Assembly (NCBI GenBank): GCA_024236195.1
Contig: JACKKZ010000002.1
Span: forward strand, 496,001 to 560,000
Direction: 5' to 3'
DNA length: 64,000 bases
DNA from: Sphingomonadaceae bacterium
GTDB taxonomy: Bacteria; Pseudomonadota; Alphaproteobacteria; Sphingomonadales; Sphingomonadaceae
Shown: in pieces, positions 34,767-43,043 of the stretch
Layout: the number at the start of each line of letters is the position of its first letter
Position numbering within the stretch: position 1 is the first letter of the stretch
Notes under the pieces: model-generated
What the model was told of the DNA's origin: nothing
What the model saw: the letters and a program-made list of their open reading frames with translations, nothing else
The model's database searches: none
Translations under genes and position numbers: made by a program

Positions 34767-36059
34767 ATGCTGATGGAAGCACCTCCCCGTGCTCTGGCTC
34801 GCGCCAATGGCAAGGCCGGGACACGGATACGGGTGGAGCTGCTGGTCGCGCTCATTTGCGCGCTGGCGATCCCGGCGCTGGTGGCTATAGCCTTCTTCCG
34901 CGAGCCCGCGCTGCCGACGCCTGAAGCGCAGCTCTCGCTGACGCTCTCCGGGATAGCGGCGCTGGCATCGGTCTATATCCGCCGCCAGCTCGCCCCCTTC
35001 CCCGGCATTAGGGCGGCTGAACATGCGCTGCCGGGGCTGGTTCTGTGTTTCGGCCTCGCGATTGGCGCGGTGCTGCTGCTGCGGCTCGACTACAGCCGGG
35101 TGATCCTCGCGACAGGCTTTGTCGCCTGCCTTGCCGGGCAATTGCTGCTGCTCGCCCGCAATCGCACGGGCAGCGCGGGGCGTTTCTGGCTGGTCCCGCT
35201 GGGCCGCGCCGACCGCTTGCGGCGGATCGCCAATGCCGGCTGGACCATGCTCGATACGCCGCGCGTTCCCGCTGCCGCCGCCGGGCAAGGCATCGCCGCC
35301 GATCTCCACGCCGATTTGCCCGATGCGTGGGAGCGGATGCTGGCAGCAGCGGTGTTGCGCGGGATCCCGGTCTATCATTTCAAGCAGCTGGAAGAGGCGC
35401 TGACCGGAAGGGTCGATATCGAGCACATGGCGGAAAACACGCTCGGCTCGCTCACCCCGGACCGGTTCCACTACAAGTTCAAGCGCGGTGCTGACCTCGC
35501 CCTGTCGCTGATCCTTCTCCCCCTGCTGCTACCGCTCTTCGCGCTGGTGGCGCTGGCGATCAGGCTCGACAGTCCCGGCCCGGTGATCTTCCGGCAGGAA
35601 CGGATGGGCGAGCGCGGCAGGCCCTTCCGCGTGATCAAGTTCCGCACCATGACCGTCGCGCAAGACCGCAGCGACGAGCGCGCCAGCGCCATCACGCAAA
35701 GCGGCGACCAGCGTATTACCCGCATCGGCAGCTTCCTGCGCCGCACGCGGATCGACGAATTGCCGCAAATCTTCAACGTCCTTGCCGGGCAGATGAGCTG
35801 GATCGGCCCGCGCCCGGAAGCGCTGGCCCTGTCGCAATGGTATGATGCGAGCCTGCCCTTCTACGCCTATCGCCACATCGTGAAGCCGGGCATAACCGGC
35901 TGGGCGCAAGTCAACCAGGGGCATGTCGCGGAACTGCCCGAAGTGCATGACAAGCTGCGCTACGACTTCTTCTACATCAAGAATTTCTCCGCCTGGCTCG
36001 ACCTGCTGATCCTCGCCCGCACGCTGCGCGTGTTGGCGAGCGGCTTTGGCGCGAAGTGA
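34767..36059 (+). CDS. Polyprenyl-phosphate phosphoglycosyltransferase (WcaJ/ExoY-like)
   Basis: 430 residues. It starts lipid-linked polysaccharide synthesis by putting a sugar-1-phosphate on undecaprenyl phosphate. The N-terminal half has four hydrophobic segments and a CoA-binding-like soluble part. The C-terminal bacterial sugar transferase domain starts near residue 235 with a membrane hairpin. It carries DSPGPVIFRQERMGERGRPF, KFRTM, RTRIDELPQIFNVLAGQMSWIGPRPE and KPGITGWAQV. The Asp-Glu pair (IDELPQ) is catalytic in this family. The ATG at 34767 is preferred; an ATG at 34773 or TTG at 34746 are alternatives. First gene of the cluster. Confidence 0.9.
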   Translation: MLMEAPPRALARANGKAGTRIRVELLVALICALAIPALVAIAFFREPALPTPEAQLSLTLSGIAALASVYIRRQLAPFPGIRAAEHALPGLVLCFGLAIGAVLLLRLDYSRVILATGFVACLAGQLLLLARNRTGSAGRFWLVPLGRADRLRRIANAGWTMLDTPRVPAAAAGQGIAADLHADLPDAWERMLAAAVLRGIPVYHFKQLEEALTGRVDIEHMAENTLGSLTPDRFHYKFKRGADLALSLILLPLLLPLFALVALAIRLDSPGPVIFRQERMGERGRPFRVIKFRTMTVAQDRSDERASAITQSGDQRITRIGSFLRRTRIDELPQIFNVLAGQMSWIGPRPEALALSQWYDASLPFYAYRHIVKPGITGWAQVNQGHVAELPEVHDKLRYDFFYIKNFSAWLDLLILARTLRVLASGFGAK

Positions 36060-36075
36060 GCGGAGCGGCAGGGCC

Positions 36076-36858
36076 ATGGCAGTGGTGTTCCTGATCGGCG
36101 GGACCGGCAACCAGCTGTTCCAGTTCACCCGCGCCGCACCGCGTGACCGCTTCTGCACGCTCTTCTTGCAGCCGCGCCTGCGCCGCTGGCTGGGGTGGAC
36201 AGATCATGAGCAGGTGCTGCGCTTTCCGGCGGCGAGCCCGCTGGCCTGCGCGCTCGCCCTGCCGATGCTGGCGCTGGATGTGGCGCTGGTGAGACTCGCG
36301 GGGTGGAGCCTGTTCTCCCGGCTCGACCTGCGGAGCGTGAAGGCCCGGCCTATGCTCACCCGGCTGGTGCAGGCAGGCTATTTCCAGGACGCGGCGCAAA
36401 CACGCGAGGCCAGTGAATTGGGCGACCAGCTGGCTGCGCAGGGCGAAAAGGCGCCGGAGCTCGCGCTCCACATCCGCGGCGGCGATGCGCTGGCGATGGA
36501 GCGGCAAGGGGCGGCGCGCTACGGGATCCTGCCACCGGACTATTTCCGCGCCGCGCTTGCCATGGCTGGCGATCCGGACAAGGTCTATGTCTTCACCGAC
36601 GATCCCGCCCATGCCCGCGCGATCTGCGCTGAGTCGGTGCTGGAAGGCACAAGGGTCAGCTACGACAGTGGCGACCTTGGCGCAATGATGCGCGGTTGCC
36701 TGTCCGCCAAGAGCTTCATCGCCTGCAATTCGACGCTGAGCTGGTGGCTGGTGCAGATGCGCGGGGCGGACCGGCCCAGCATAGTGCCTTCGCCCTTCAC
36801 CCTCGCGCTCGACCTGCCTGTCCCGCCCGGAGCGGAGGCGATCAATGTCCGCTACTGA
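36076..36858 (+). CDS. GT11-like glycosyltransferase (alpha-1,2-fucosyltransferase family)
   Basis: 260 residues, somewhat short for GT11. Motifs in order: IGGTGNQLFQF (7-17), corresponding to GGLGNQ, LHIRGGDAL (131-139), corresponding to HxRRGD, YVFTDD (171-176), and CNSTLSWWL (217-225). These are the four GT11 signatures. GT11 enzymes usually transfer L-fucose from GDP-fucose; no GDP-fucose genes are in the window, and Arg-Gly replaces the usual double Arg, so the donor is uncertain. It follows the phosphoglycosyltransferase by 16 bases and overlaps the next gene by 14. Confidence 0.75.
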   Translation: MAVVFLIGGTGNQLFQFTRAAPRDRFCTLFLQPRLRRWLGWTDHEQVLRFPAASPLACALALPMLALDVALVRLAGWSLFSRLDLRSVKARPMLTRLVQAGYFQDAAQTREASELGDQLAAQGEKAPELALHIRGGDALAMERQGAARYGILPPDYFRAALAMAGDPDKVYVFTDDPAHARAICAESVLEGTRVSYDSGDLGAMMRGCLSAKSFIACNSTLSWWLVQMRGADRPSIVPSPFTLALDLPVPPGAEAINVRY

Positions 36859-38263
36859 AGCGCTCGCCCCGCTGCGCAAGCCGCGCCGCAAGGCCCGCAG
36901 CAACTGGCTGACTAACGCGCTTTCGCAACGCGCGATCTTTGCTGTCAGCGCGGGGTTCGTCGTGCTTGTGTCCCTGATGGGTGGTGGATCGCGCGACGAT
37001 ATTGCCAGCCTTGTCCTGCTCCGCCCGCTCTCGGTGCTGGCCTGTTTCTATGGCTGGCTGGCGCTGTCGCAACAGGATGATGCGAAAGCGACAAGACGGG
37101 TCGCCGCCATGCTGCTGGCGCTGGGTGCCATCGCCCTGCTCCAGCTCGTCCCGCTCCCGCCAGCCGTGTGGCAAGCCCTGCCCGGTCGCGCACTCCATGC
37201 CGAAATCGCCACTGCACTGGGCATGGGCGAGCAATGGCGGCCACTCTCCTTCTCCCCGGTCAAGACGCTCAACATGCTCTTCGCGCTGGCGACACCGCTG
37301 GCGGGGATCCTGCTGTTCGGCGCGCTGGAACCGGAAAATCTCCGCCGTATCTGGCTGCTGGTGCTGGCGTTGGGCGGGGTGAGCATGGTGCTGGCCCTGC
37401 TCCAGCTAGCCGGATCGCCGAGTGGCCCGGCCTATCTTTATCGCATCACCAGCGAGGGCTATGCGGTCGGCCTCTTCGCCAATCGCAACCATTTTGCAGT
37501 GCATCTGGCGCTGCTGGGGCCGCTGGCGAGTGTGTTCGCGCTGGAAGGCAAATCCGTCTCCCTTGCCCGCCTCACGGTGCTGCTGGGCGCGATGGCGCTC
37601 GCCGCCTTGCTGGTGCTGGCCAGCGGATCGCGCGCAGGGCTGATCTGCCTTGCGCTGGCCCTGCCCTTTGCCAGCTGGCTCATGCGCGATGGCTTGGCCA
37701 AGCAGAAGTGGCCGGAGCGTTTCATCTGGCTTGCCCCGCCGCTAGTCGCAGCATTGGCGCTGGTGCTGGCACTAATGACCGGCACCGCCAGCGCATGGCA
37801 GCGCCTCGCCGGGCAGGACGGCATGGGCCATCGTGGCACAATCCTCCCCACCCTGTGGCGGATGGCGCAGGACACATTCCCCGCCGGAGCTGGCTTCGGC
37901 AGTTTCGCCCGCGCATGGCCGCAATGGGAAAGCGATGAACTGGCGCAGCCCAACTATCTCAATCAGGCGCATAATGACTGGCTGCAATGGGTGATCGAGG
38001 GCGGTCTGCCGGGCCTCCTCTGGCTTGGCGGCGCACTCGCCCTGCTGGCGCGCCTCGGCTGGCGTCGCTGGCGTGACGGCAATCCGGCACAGCGCAGCGC
38101 CAGTCGCGCGCTGATTGCTGTCATCGCCTTGCTCGCCCTCGCCAGTGCCGCTGACTACCCGCTGCGCACGCCGATCATGATGCTGCTGCTGGCCCTCGCA
38201 GTGACGTCACTCGCCATTCCCAACTCGCTGACTTGCGGAGAGAAACAATGCCCCGCCCGCTAA
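36845..38263 (+). CDS. O-antigen ligase/polymerase family membrane protein (Wzy/WaaL-like)
   Basis: 472 residues with about twelve transmembrane segments. A large loop has RAWPQWESDELAQPNYLNQAHNDWLQWVIEGGLPGLL (about 355-391), the Wzy_C-type motif with the conserved His (QAHND). It is expected to polymerise lipid-linked repeat units in the periplasm or ligate polymer to an acceptor. Family members cannot be split into Wzy and WaaL from sequence alone. It overlaps both neighbours (14 and 16 bases). Confidence 0.85.
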   Translation: MSATEALAPLRKPRRKARSNWLTNALSQRAIFAVSAGFVVLVSLMGGGSRDDIASLVLLRPLSVLACFYGWLALSQQDDAKATRRVAAMLLALGAIALLQLVPLPPAVWQALPGRALHAEIATALGMGEQWRPLSFSPVKTLNMLFALATPLAGILLFGALEPENLRRIWLLVLALGGVSMVLALLQLAGSPSGPAYLYRITSEGYAVGLFANRNHFAVHLALLGPLASVFALEGKSVSLARLTVLLGAMALAALLVLASGSRAGLICLALALPFASWLMRDGLAKQKWPERFIWLAPPLVAALALVLALMTGTASAWQRLAGQDGMGHRGTILPTLWRMAQDTFPAGAGFGSFARAWPQWESDELAQPNYLNQAHNDWLQWVIEGGLPGLLWLGGALALLARLGWRRWRDGNPAQRSASRALIAVIALLALASAADYPLRTPIMMLLLALAVTSLAIPNSLTCGEKQCPAR

Positions 38264-38967
38264 GGCCCTTTGCCCCCACGATCCTGCTGGCGGCCCTGTC
38301 CGCCTGCGCCACCACACCGCCGCTGCAATCGAGCGAGAGCCTGCAAGTCGTCACCTATGACGCAATGCCCGTTCCCACTGCGACAGACCTTGTGGTGGGT
38401 GCGCGCCCGGTGCTGGTCGGCCCGTTTGACCGCCTTTCCATCGACGTCTTTGGCGTCAGCGAACTCAGCCGCAATGTGCAGGCCGATGCCAGCGGGCGCT
38501 TCGCCTATCCGCTGGTGGGCACGGTGGAGGCAGGCGGCAAGACGCCCACAGCCATCGCGCAGGAGATAGAGGCCCGATTGCGCGGCGACTACGTCCGCAA
38601 CCCGCAAGTCACCGTCAATGTCACTGAAAGCCTCAGCCAGCGGCTGACCGTCGATGGTGAAGTCACGAAGCCGGGCCTCTACCCCGTGTTTGGCGAAATG
38701 ACGCTGATGCGCGCCATCGCGCAGGCCGAGGGGGCATCGGAATATGCGGACCTCAAAGACGTCGTGATCTTCCGCGAAGTGAGCGGGCAGCGCTATGCCG
38801 GGCTCTACAATCTGGCGGCAATCCGGCGTGGGGTTTACGCGGATCCGGCGGTTTATGCGAAAGACGTCATCATCGTGGGTGACAGCGAAGCGCGGCGCAT
38901 GTTTGACGCCGTGCTGCGCGCTGCGCCGCTGATCACCACGCCGATCATCGTGCTGGCGCGAAATTGA
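38248..38967 (+). CDS. Polysaccharide export outer-membrane lipoprotein (Wza-like)
   Basis: 239 residues. Lipobox LSAC (Cys20). The Poly_export domain (about 50-135, YDAMPVP, LSIDVFGVSELS, DASGRFAYPLVGTVEAGG) and one SLBB domain (about 142-200, GEVTKPGLYPVFGEMTLMRAIAQAEG) are present. The protein forms the outer-membrane pore of a Wza-Wzc secretion system. It is shorter than E. coli Wza, as usual for alphaproteobacterial OPX proteins. GGAGAG precedes the ATG at 38248. Partner of the Wzc-like protein that follows. Confidence 0.92.
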   Translation: MPRPLRPFAPTILLAALSACATTPPLQSSESLQVVTYDAMPVPTATDLVVGARPVLVGPFDRLSIDVFGVSELSRNVQADASGRFAYPLVGTVEAGGKTPTAIAQEIEARLRGDYVRNPQVTVNVTESLSQRLTVDGEVTKPGLYPVFGEMTLMRAIAQAEGASEYADLKDVVIFREVSGQRYAGLYNLAAIRRGVYADPAVYAKDVIIVGDSEARRMFDAVLRAAPLITTPIIVLARN

Positions 38968-38978
38968 AGGCGGCTACG

Positions 38979-41171
38979 ATGAACCGCCAAAGCTTCGAAG
39001 CCTTCCAGCCGCTTTCCGCCCCCTCCGCCGCGCCAACCCGGCCGCGCGACGAATCCGCACCGCCGATCCTTGCGCATTACTGGCACTTGCTGCGCGAGCA
39101 TTGGAAAGCAGTCGCCATCATTTGCGCGCTGGCGCTGCTGGCGGGGCTGGTCTCCGTGCTGGTTTCGACCAAGCTCTACACCGCCGAGACGCGGGTAGAG
39201 ATCACCCGCCCGACTGACACGGTGACGCAGGTCGAAGGGGTGCAGGGTGACGATTACCTCCAGAACCTCGAATTCTACGAAACGCAATATGCGCTGCTGG
39301 AGGCGGATTCGCTCGCGCTCCGCGTCGCCAATGCGTTGCAGCTGGCGCAGGATGATGCGTTTTTCGAGATGCATGGCGTCGATCCCGAAGCGCGCTATGC
39401 CGAATTGCCGCCTTTGCTCAAAGGCAGCACGACTGCGCTTGCCTTCCGGCAGGAGCTGGCGGCGGAATTGCTGCTGGAGCGGCTGCGTATCCGCCCGGTC
39501 AAAGGCTCTGCGCTGGTCGATGTGCTCTATTCCAGTCCTGACCCGAAATTCTCCGCCCGCGTGGCCAATGCGTGGGTCGAGCAATTCGTTGAGGCAGGGC
39601 TGGCGCGGCGCTTCTCCTCTTCGGAGCGGGCGCGCAGCTTCCTTGAAACCCGGCTCGCTGCACTGAAGCAAAGACTTGAAGATTCCGAACGCCAGCTGGT
39701 CGCCTATGCCGGGCAGACCGGGATCGTTCCGCTGGCGGAAAGCAAGGATAGCGACGGACGCACGCTGGCCGGGCGCACTGTTGCGACGGCGGATCTCGAA
39801 GCGCTGAATGCCGCGCTGGCCTCTGCCACAGCCCGGCGGATCGAAGCCGAAGCGCGCTATCGCCAGGGTGACATTGCCGAAGCAGGCAGCGCGGAAAGCC
39901 AGGCGCTGGCGACTTTGCGGCGCGAGAAGGCATTGGCCGAAGCGCATTATGCCGAGCTGATGACGAAATTCGAGCCCGGCTATCCCGAAGCGCAGGCGAC
40001 CGCGCAGCAGGTGGCGACGCTCAGCCGCGCCATCGCTCGCGAGGAAAGCCGCGAGCGCAGCGGGGCCGCAGCGGAATATCGCGCGGCGGCGCAGCAGGAA
40101 GCCGCGCTGAAGGCCCGCGTACAGGGGCTCAAATCGCAAGTCACCGCCGAGCGCGGGGATTCGATCCAGTACGGTATCTACCAGCGCGAAGTGGATACCA
40201 ACCGTGCGCTCTATGAGGCGCTGTTGCAGCGCTACAAGGAACTGGGCGTCTCCGATATCGACAAGAGCAATGTCGCGGTGATCGACCGCGCGGCGATCCC
40301 GCGCTTCCCCTCCAGCCCGCGTGCGCCGGTCAATCTGGGGCTGTCGCTGCTGGCGGGCTTGGCCATGGCGGGCGGGTTCATCTTCCTGCGCACCAATCTT
40401 GACCGGACCTTGCGCGATCCAGCGAAGGTGGAAGAATTGTTCGGCGCGCCGCTGCTGGGGGCCATCCCGCTGGCAGAGAGCGACAGTCCGCTGGAGGAAC
40501 TGGCGGACCGCAAATCGGCCATCCACGAGGCATGGCTTGCGATGCGCAGCAACCTCGAATTGCTGACCGGGGACGGGGTGCCGTCTTCGCTGCTCGTCAC
40601 CAGCACCATGCCCAATGAAGGCAAGAGCCATGCCGCCATCGCGATTGCCCGGCTGCTGGGCGAAAGCGGGCGGCGGGTGCTGCTGGTCGATGCGGATATG
40701 CGCAATCCCTCTCTTGGGGCGCTGCTGGAGCATCGGCAGGAGAGCGGGCTGAGCCATGTGCTGGCCGGGCAGACGCGGTTGGGCAAATTGGCGGAGCAGG
40801 TGGAAGGCTGGCCCTTTGCGCTGCTCGGTGCCGGGCCGCCTCCACCCAATGCCGCCAGCCTGCTGCTCAACGGGCGGCTGGCCGAGATGCTGGAACTGGC
40901 GCGTGCGGATTATGACCATGTGGTGATCGACGCCCCGCCCGTGCTGGGCCTTGCCGATGCGCCGGTGCTGGGCAAGGCGGTGCAGGCGGTGGTCTTCGTG
41001 AGTGAAGCCAACCGCACGCATGTCAGCGCCATCCGCCAGGCCGTCGGCCGCATAAGGCAGGCGCAGGGCGAGATTGCCGGTTTTGCCGTCACCAAACTCG
41101 ACCGGCGCAATGCGCAACACGGCTATGGTTATGGCTACGGCTATGGATATGGCTATGGCAGCGAAGGCTGA
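38979..41171 (+). CDS. Wzc-like polysaccharide co-polymerase and BY-kinase
   Basis: 730 residues. Order: a Wzz domain with two transmembrane helices (about 45-65 and 450-470) around a periplasmic coiled-coil region; then a cytoplasmic BY-kinase domain (about 510-710). The kinase has Walker A TMPNEGKS (Lys about 549), Walker A' LLVDADMRNP (about 570-579), and Walker B HVVIDAPP (about 646-653). The C-terminus is (Gly-Tyr)6-Gly-Ser-Glu-Gly, a tyrosine cluster that is probably autophosphorylated. It controls chain length and export with Wza. The ATG at 38979 has AAGG upstream; a TTG at 38964 overlaps the wza stop. No cognate Wzb phosphatase was seen. Confidence 0.92.
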   Translation: MNRQSFEAFQPLSAPSAAPTRPRDESAPPILAHYWHLLREHWKAVAIICALALLAGLVSVLVSTKLYTAETRVEITRPTDTVTQVEGVQGDDYLQNLEFYETQYALLEADSLALRVANALQLAQDDAFFEMHGVDPEARYAELPPLLKGSTTALAFRQELAAELLLERLRIRPVKGSALVDVLYSSPDPKFSARVANAWVEQFVEAGLARRFSSSERARSFLETRLAALKQRLEDSERQLVAYAGQTGIVPLAESKDSDGRTLAGRTVATADLEALNAALASATARRIEAEARYRQGDIAEAGSAESQALATLRREKALAEAHYAELMTKFEPGYPEAQATAQQVATLSRAIAREESRERSGAAAEYRAAAQQEAALKARVQGLKSQVTAERGDSIQYGIYQREVDTNRALYEALLQRYKELGVSDIDKSNVAVIDRAAIPRFPSSPRAPVNLGLSLLAGLAMAGGFIFLRTNLDRTLRDPAKVEELFGAPLLGAIPLAESDSPLEELADRKSAIHEAWLAMRSNLELLTGDGVPSSLLVTSTMPNEGKSHAAIAIARLLGESGRRVLLVDADMRNPSLGALLEHRQESGLSHVLAGQTRLGKLAEQVEGWPFALLGAGPPPPNAASLLLNGRLAEMLELARADYDHVVIDAPPVLGLADAPVLGKAVQAVVFVSEANRTHVSAIRQAVGRIRQAQGEIAGFAVTKLDRRNAQHGYGYGYGYGYGYGSEG
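41121..41159 (+). repeat. Tandem six-base repeats encoding (Gly-Tyr)6
   Basis: About six copies of GGCTAT-like units at the 3' end of the Wzc-like gene. They encode a Tyr-rich tail, and the last unit also supplies the ATG of the next gene. The array is prone to slippage, which would change Tyr number without breaking the frame. Confidence 0.7.
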
Positions 41172-42363
41172 GCTGCCGCCCGCGCCCATGCTTGCCGCCA
41201 GTGCTGCGATGGCGGCAGGGCTGGCGCTGCTGTCCGCGCTGCTGGCCGCCGGGGCGGTGCTGCGTGACCAGGCACCCGCGCAGGCAGCCAGCCTGTGGCC
41301 GCAAGACGCGCTGGCGCTGGAGCGGATTTCCGGCAGCGCATTGGGTGACGAGGCCCTGCGCCCCGGTGCCGCCCTGCCGCCAGAAGACGCCGCCGCGATG
41401 GAAGAGACCTCGCTTGCGGTGCTCCGTTCTGAGCCCACGGCGGCACGCGCGCTGCGCAATATCGCTCTGGCGCGGCAAGGCGCGGCGCCAGAGCAAGCCG
41501 CGAAGCTGATGCGCCTCTCGCTGGGTCTCAATCGGCGCGATCCGGTGGTGCGGCTGTGGCTGATGCAGGAGCGGGTGATGGCGGGTGATTACCCTGCTGC
41601 CTTCGCCCATTTCGACACGCTGATGAAGCTGGAACCGCAAATGCGCCCGGCGCTGATGGAGCAATTCGTGCGGCTGCTCGCACTGGATGAAGCGCGCCCG
41701 CATATTGCGGCGCTGCTTGAGCAGGAGCCCGACTGGGCGGAGAAATTCTGGCAGGCTGCGGCGAAATTCCCCGCAGGGTTTGACAACCTTGTCGCCCTGC
41801 GCATGGCGCGCGGGCCTGCGCAGGATGCGACCCAGCGGCGCAATGATGAATTCGTGTTGCAGGCACTGGTCAACGGTGGCCACTATGCAGAGGCGGAAGC
41901 GCTGGCGCGGCGCGTTGTGCCCGGTTTTGCCGGGGCAGGCCTGCGCAATGGGGGCTTTGACGCGCAGCCGCAGGGTCGCCCCTTCGACTGGCGGTTGTTC
42001 CCCGGTGCGGACCACGCGGTGTTACTTGATCGGGGGGTGCTGACACTCAGTGCTGCCCCGCAGGCAGAGGGAATTGCGGCGAGCCAGTTGGTCGTGCTCG
42101 AGCCCGGCGCATACCGCCTGTCCTATCGGCTCGCGCCCGGACTTCTGGCGCAGGGTGACGGAGCGTATCTCTCGCTCAGCTGTGCCCAAGGAAGCCGGAG
42201 CACGCCGCTGGCTTCGCTCGACCTTGTCAACAAGGACAAGCCGGTGCCGCTGCGAAGCACCTGTCGCTACCTCACGCTCGACCTGATCCTCAACCGCAGT
42301 GCCAGTCCTGAGCGACGCGAGTTTTCGCTGGACGCCATTGCACTGGAGCGGGTCGCGCCATGA
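41155..42363 (+). CDS. Polysaccharide-cluster protein with TPR-like helices, function unknown
   Basis: 402 residues. A transmembrane helix near the N-terminus (about 11-35, LAASAAMAAGLALLSALLAAG) is followed by Ala-rich helical repeats (about 60-240) that read like tetratricopeptide repeats (RALRNIALARQGAAPEQAAKLMRLSLGLNRRDP). A beta-rich C-terminal domain spans about 270-400 (RNGGFDAQPQGRPFDWRLFPG, LEPGAYRLSYRLAPG) and resembles carbohydrate-binding jelly-roll modules. The start is uncertain because ATG codons repeat inside the Wzc tail; 41155 gives a short basic N-terminus. It may be a periplasmic partner of the Wza-Wzc machine. Confidence 0.65.
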   Translation: MAAKAELPPAPMLAASAAMAAGLALLSALLAAGAVLRDQAPAQAASLWPQDALALERISGSALGDEALRPGAALPPEDAAAMEETSLAVLRSEPTAARALRNIALARQGAAPEQAAKLMRLSLGLNRRDPVVRLWLMQERVMAGDYPAAFAHFDTLMKLEPQMRPALMEQFVRLLALDEARPHIAALLEQEPDWAEKFWQAAAKFPAGFDNLVALRMARGPAQDATQRRNDEFVLQALVNGGHYAEAEALARRVVPGFAGAGLRNGGFDAQPQGRPFDWRLFPGADHAVLLDRGVLTLSAAPQAEGIAASQLVVLEPGAYRLSYRLAPGLLAQGDGAYLSLSCAQGSRSTPLASLDLVNKDKPVPLRSTCRYLTLDLILNRSASPERREFSLDAIALERVAP

Positions 42364-43043
42364 TCGAGCGCCTGCCTGAACTTCTCGGCCCGCATGCGGG
42401 GCCGCTGTTTGGGCTGGCCTGTGTCGGGCTATTCGTCGCGATCCTGTTCGAACAGGCGCAATTGCTCGCAAAGTACCATGGCGCGCGGCGTGGCGCAGTG
42501 GCGACGGGATACAACAATGCGATGAAGCTGGTAGTCGGCAACCGCTTCGGCGCGGTGACCTATTTCTTCTTCATCGCGCTCGCCATTGATAGCGGGCTGG
42601 CGGCACAAACCATCGCCCATGGCCTTGCAGGCGTGGTCGCCGCAATGGCGTTGGCCAATGTGGCGCTGTTCGCGGTCTATGCCCACCGCCTCAATCCCGG
42701 TGTGGCTGCGCTGGAGCTGTTTGCCTCGCATGGTGCATTCGGACGCGGCGAGAAATTCGCGCTAGCGGGCGCCTTTATCGCCGCGCTGTTTGGTTATGCC
42801 GGGCTGACCGTCCCGATGATCTGGAGCGCGACCCATCCCGATTTGCGGCTGACCTTCGCCAATTCGGGCTTCCTGTTCAACACGGTGTTCACGCTGGTAA
42901 ATGTCTTCCTGGTCGAGCAGCGCGTGGCCGAATTGATCGACCGGGGCAATGACGCGATCCGGCCCTTTATCGCCTGGGCTTTCGTCATGCGGCTGCTGGC
43001 GGCGCTCGCACTGGTCCCCTTGCTCGCGAGGGTCGGGCCATGA
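42360..43043 (+). CDS. Amj/DUF2837-like polytopic membrane protein, candidate flippase
   Basis: 227 residues, about six transmembrane segments. It is not a MOP-fold Wzx. Two regions resemble what I recall of Amj (YdaH, DUF2837), the alternative lipid II flippase. The first is GARRGAVATGYNNAMKLVVGNR (41-62), against GvrtgklAi..sl.N...L..R. The second is NSGFLFNTVFTLVNVFLVEQRVAELIDRG near the C-terminus (168-196), against N...TilL..fvDp.ls...D...G, followed by an Arg-containing last helix. It lies where a Wzx gene would be expected. Identity is an inference that needs a profile search; the alternative is a cluster membrane protein of unknown function. Overlaps both neighbours by four bases. Confidence 0.5.
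   Translation: MIERLPELLGPHAGPLFGLACVGLFVAILFEQAQLLAKYHGARRGAVATGYNNAMKLVVGNRFGAVTYFFFIALAIDSGLAAQTIAHGLAGVVAAMALANVALFAVYAHRLNPGVAALELFASHGAFGRGEKFALAGAFIAALFGYAGLTVPMIWSATHPDLRLTFANSGFLFNTVFTLVNVFLVEQRVAELIDRGNDAIRPFIAWAFVMRLLAALALVPLLARVGP

Noticed and set aside
38853..41531. Minus-strand ORF of 892 codons
   Set aside because: It covers the Wza-Wzc genes in antisense and has no recognisable domain.
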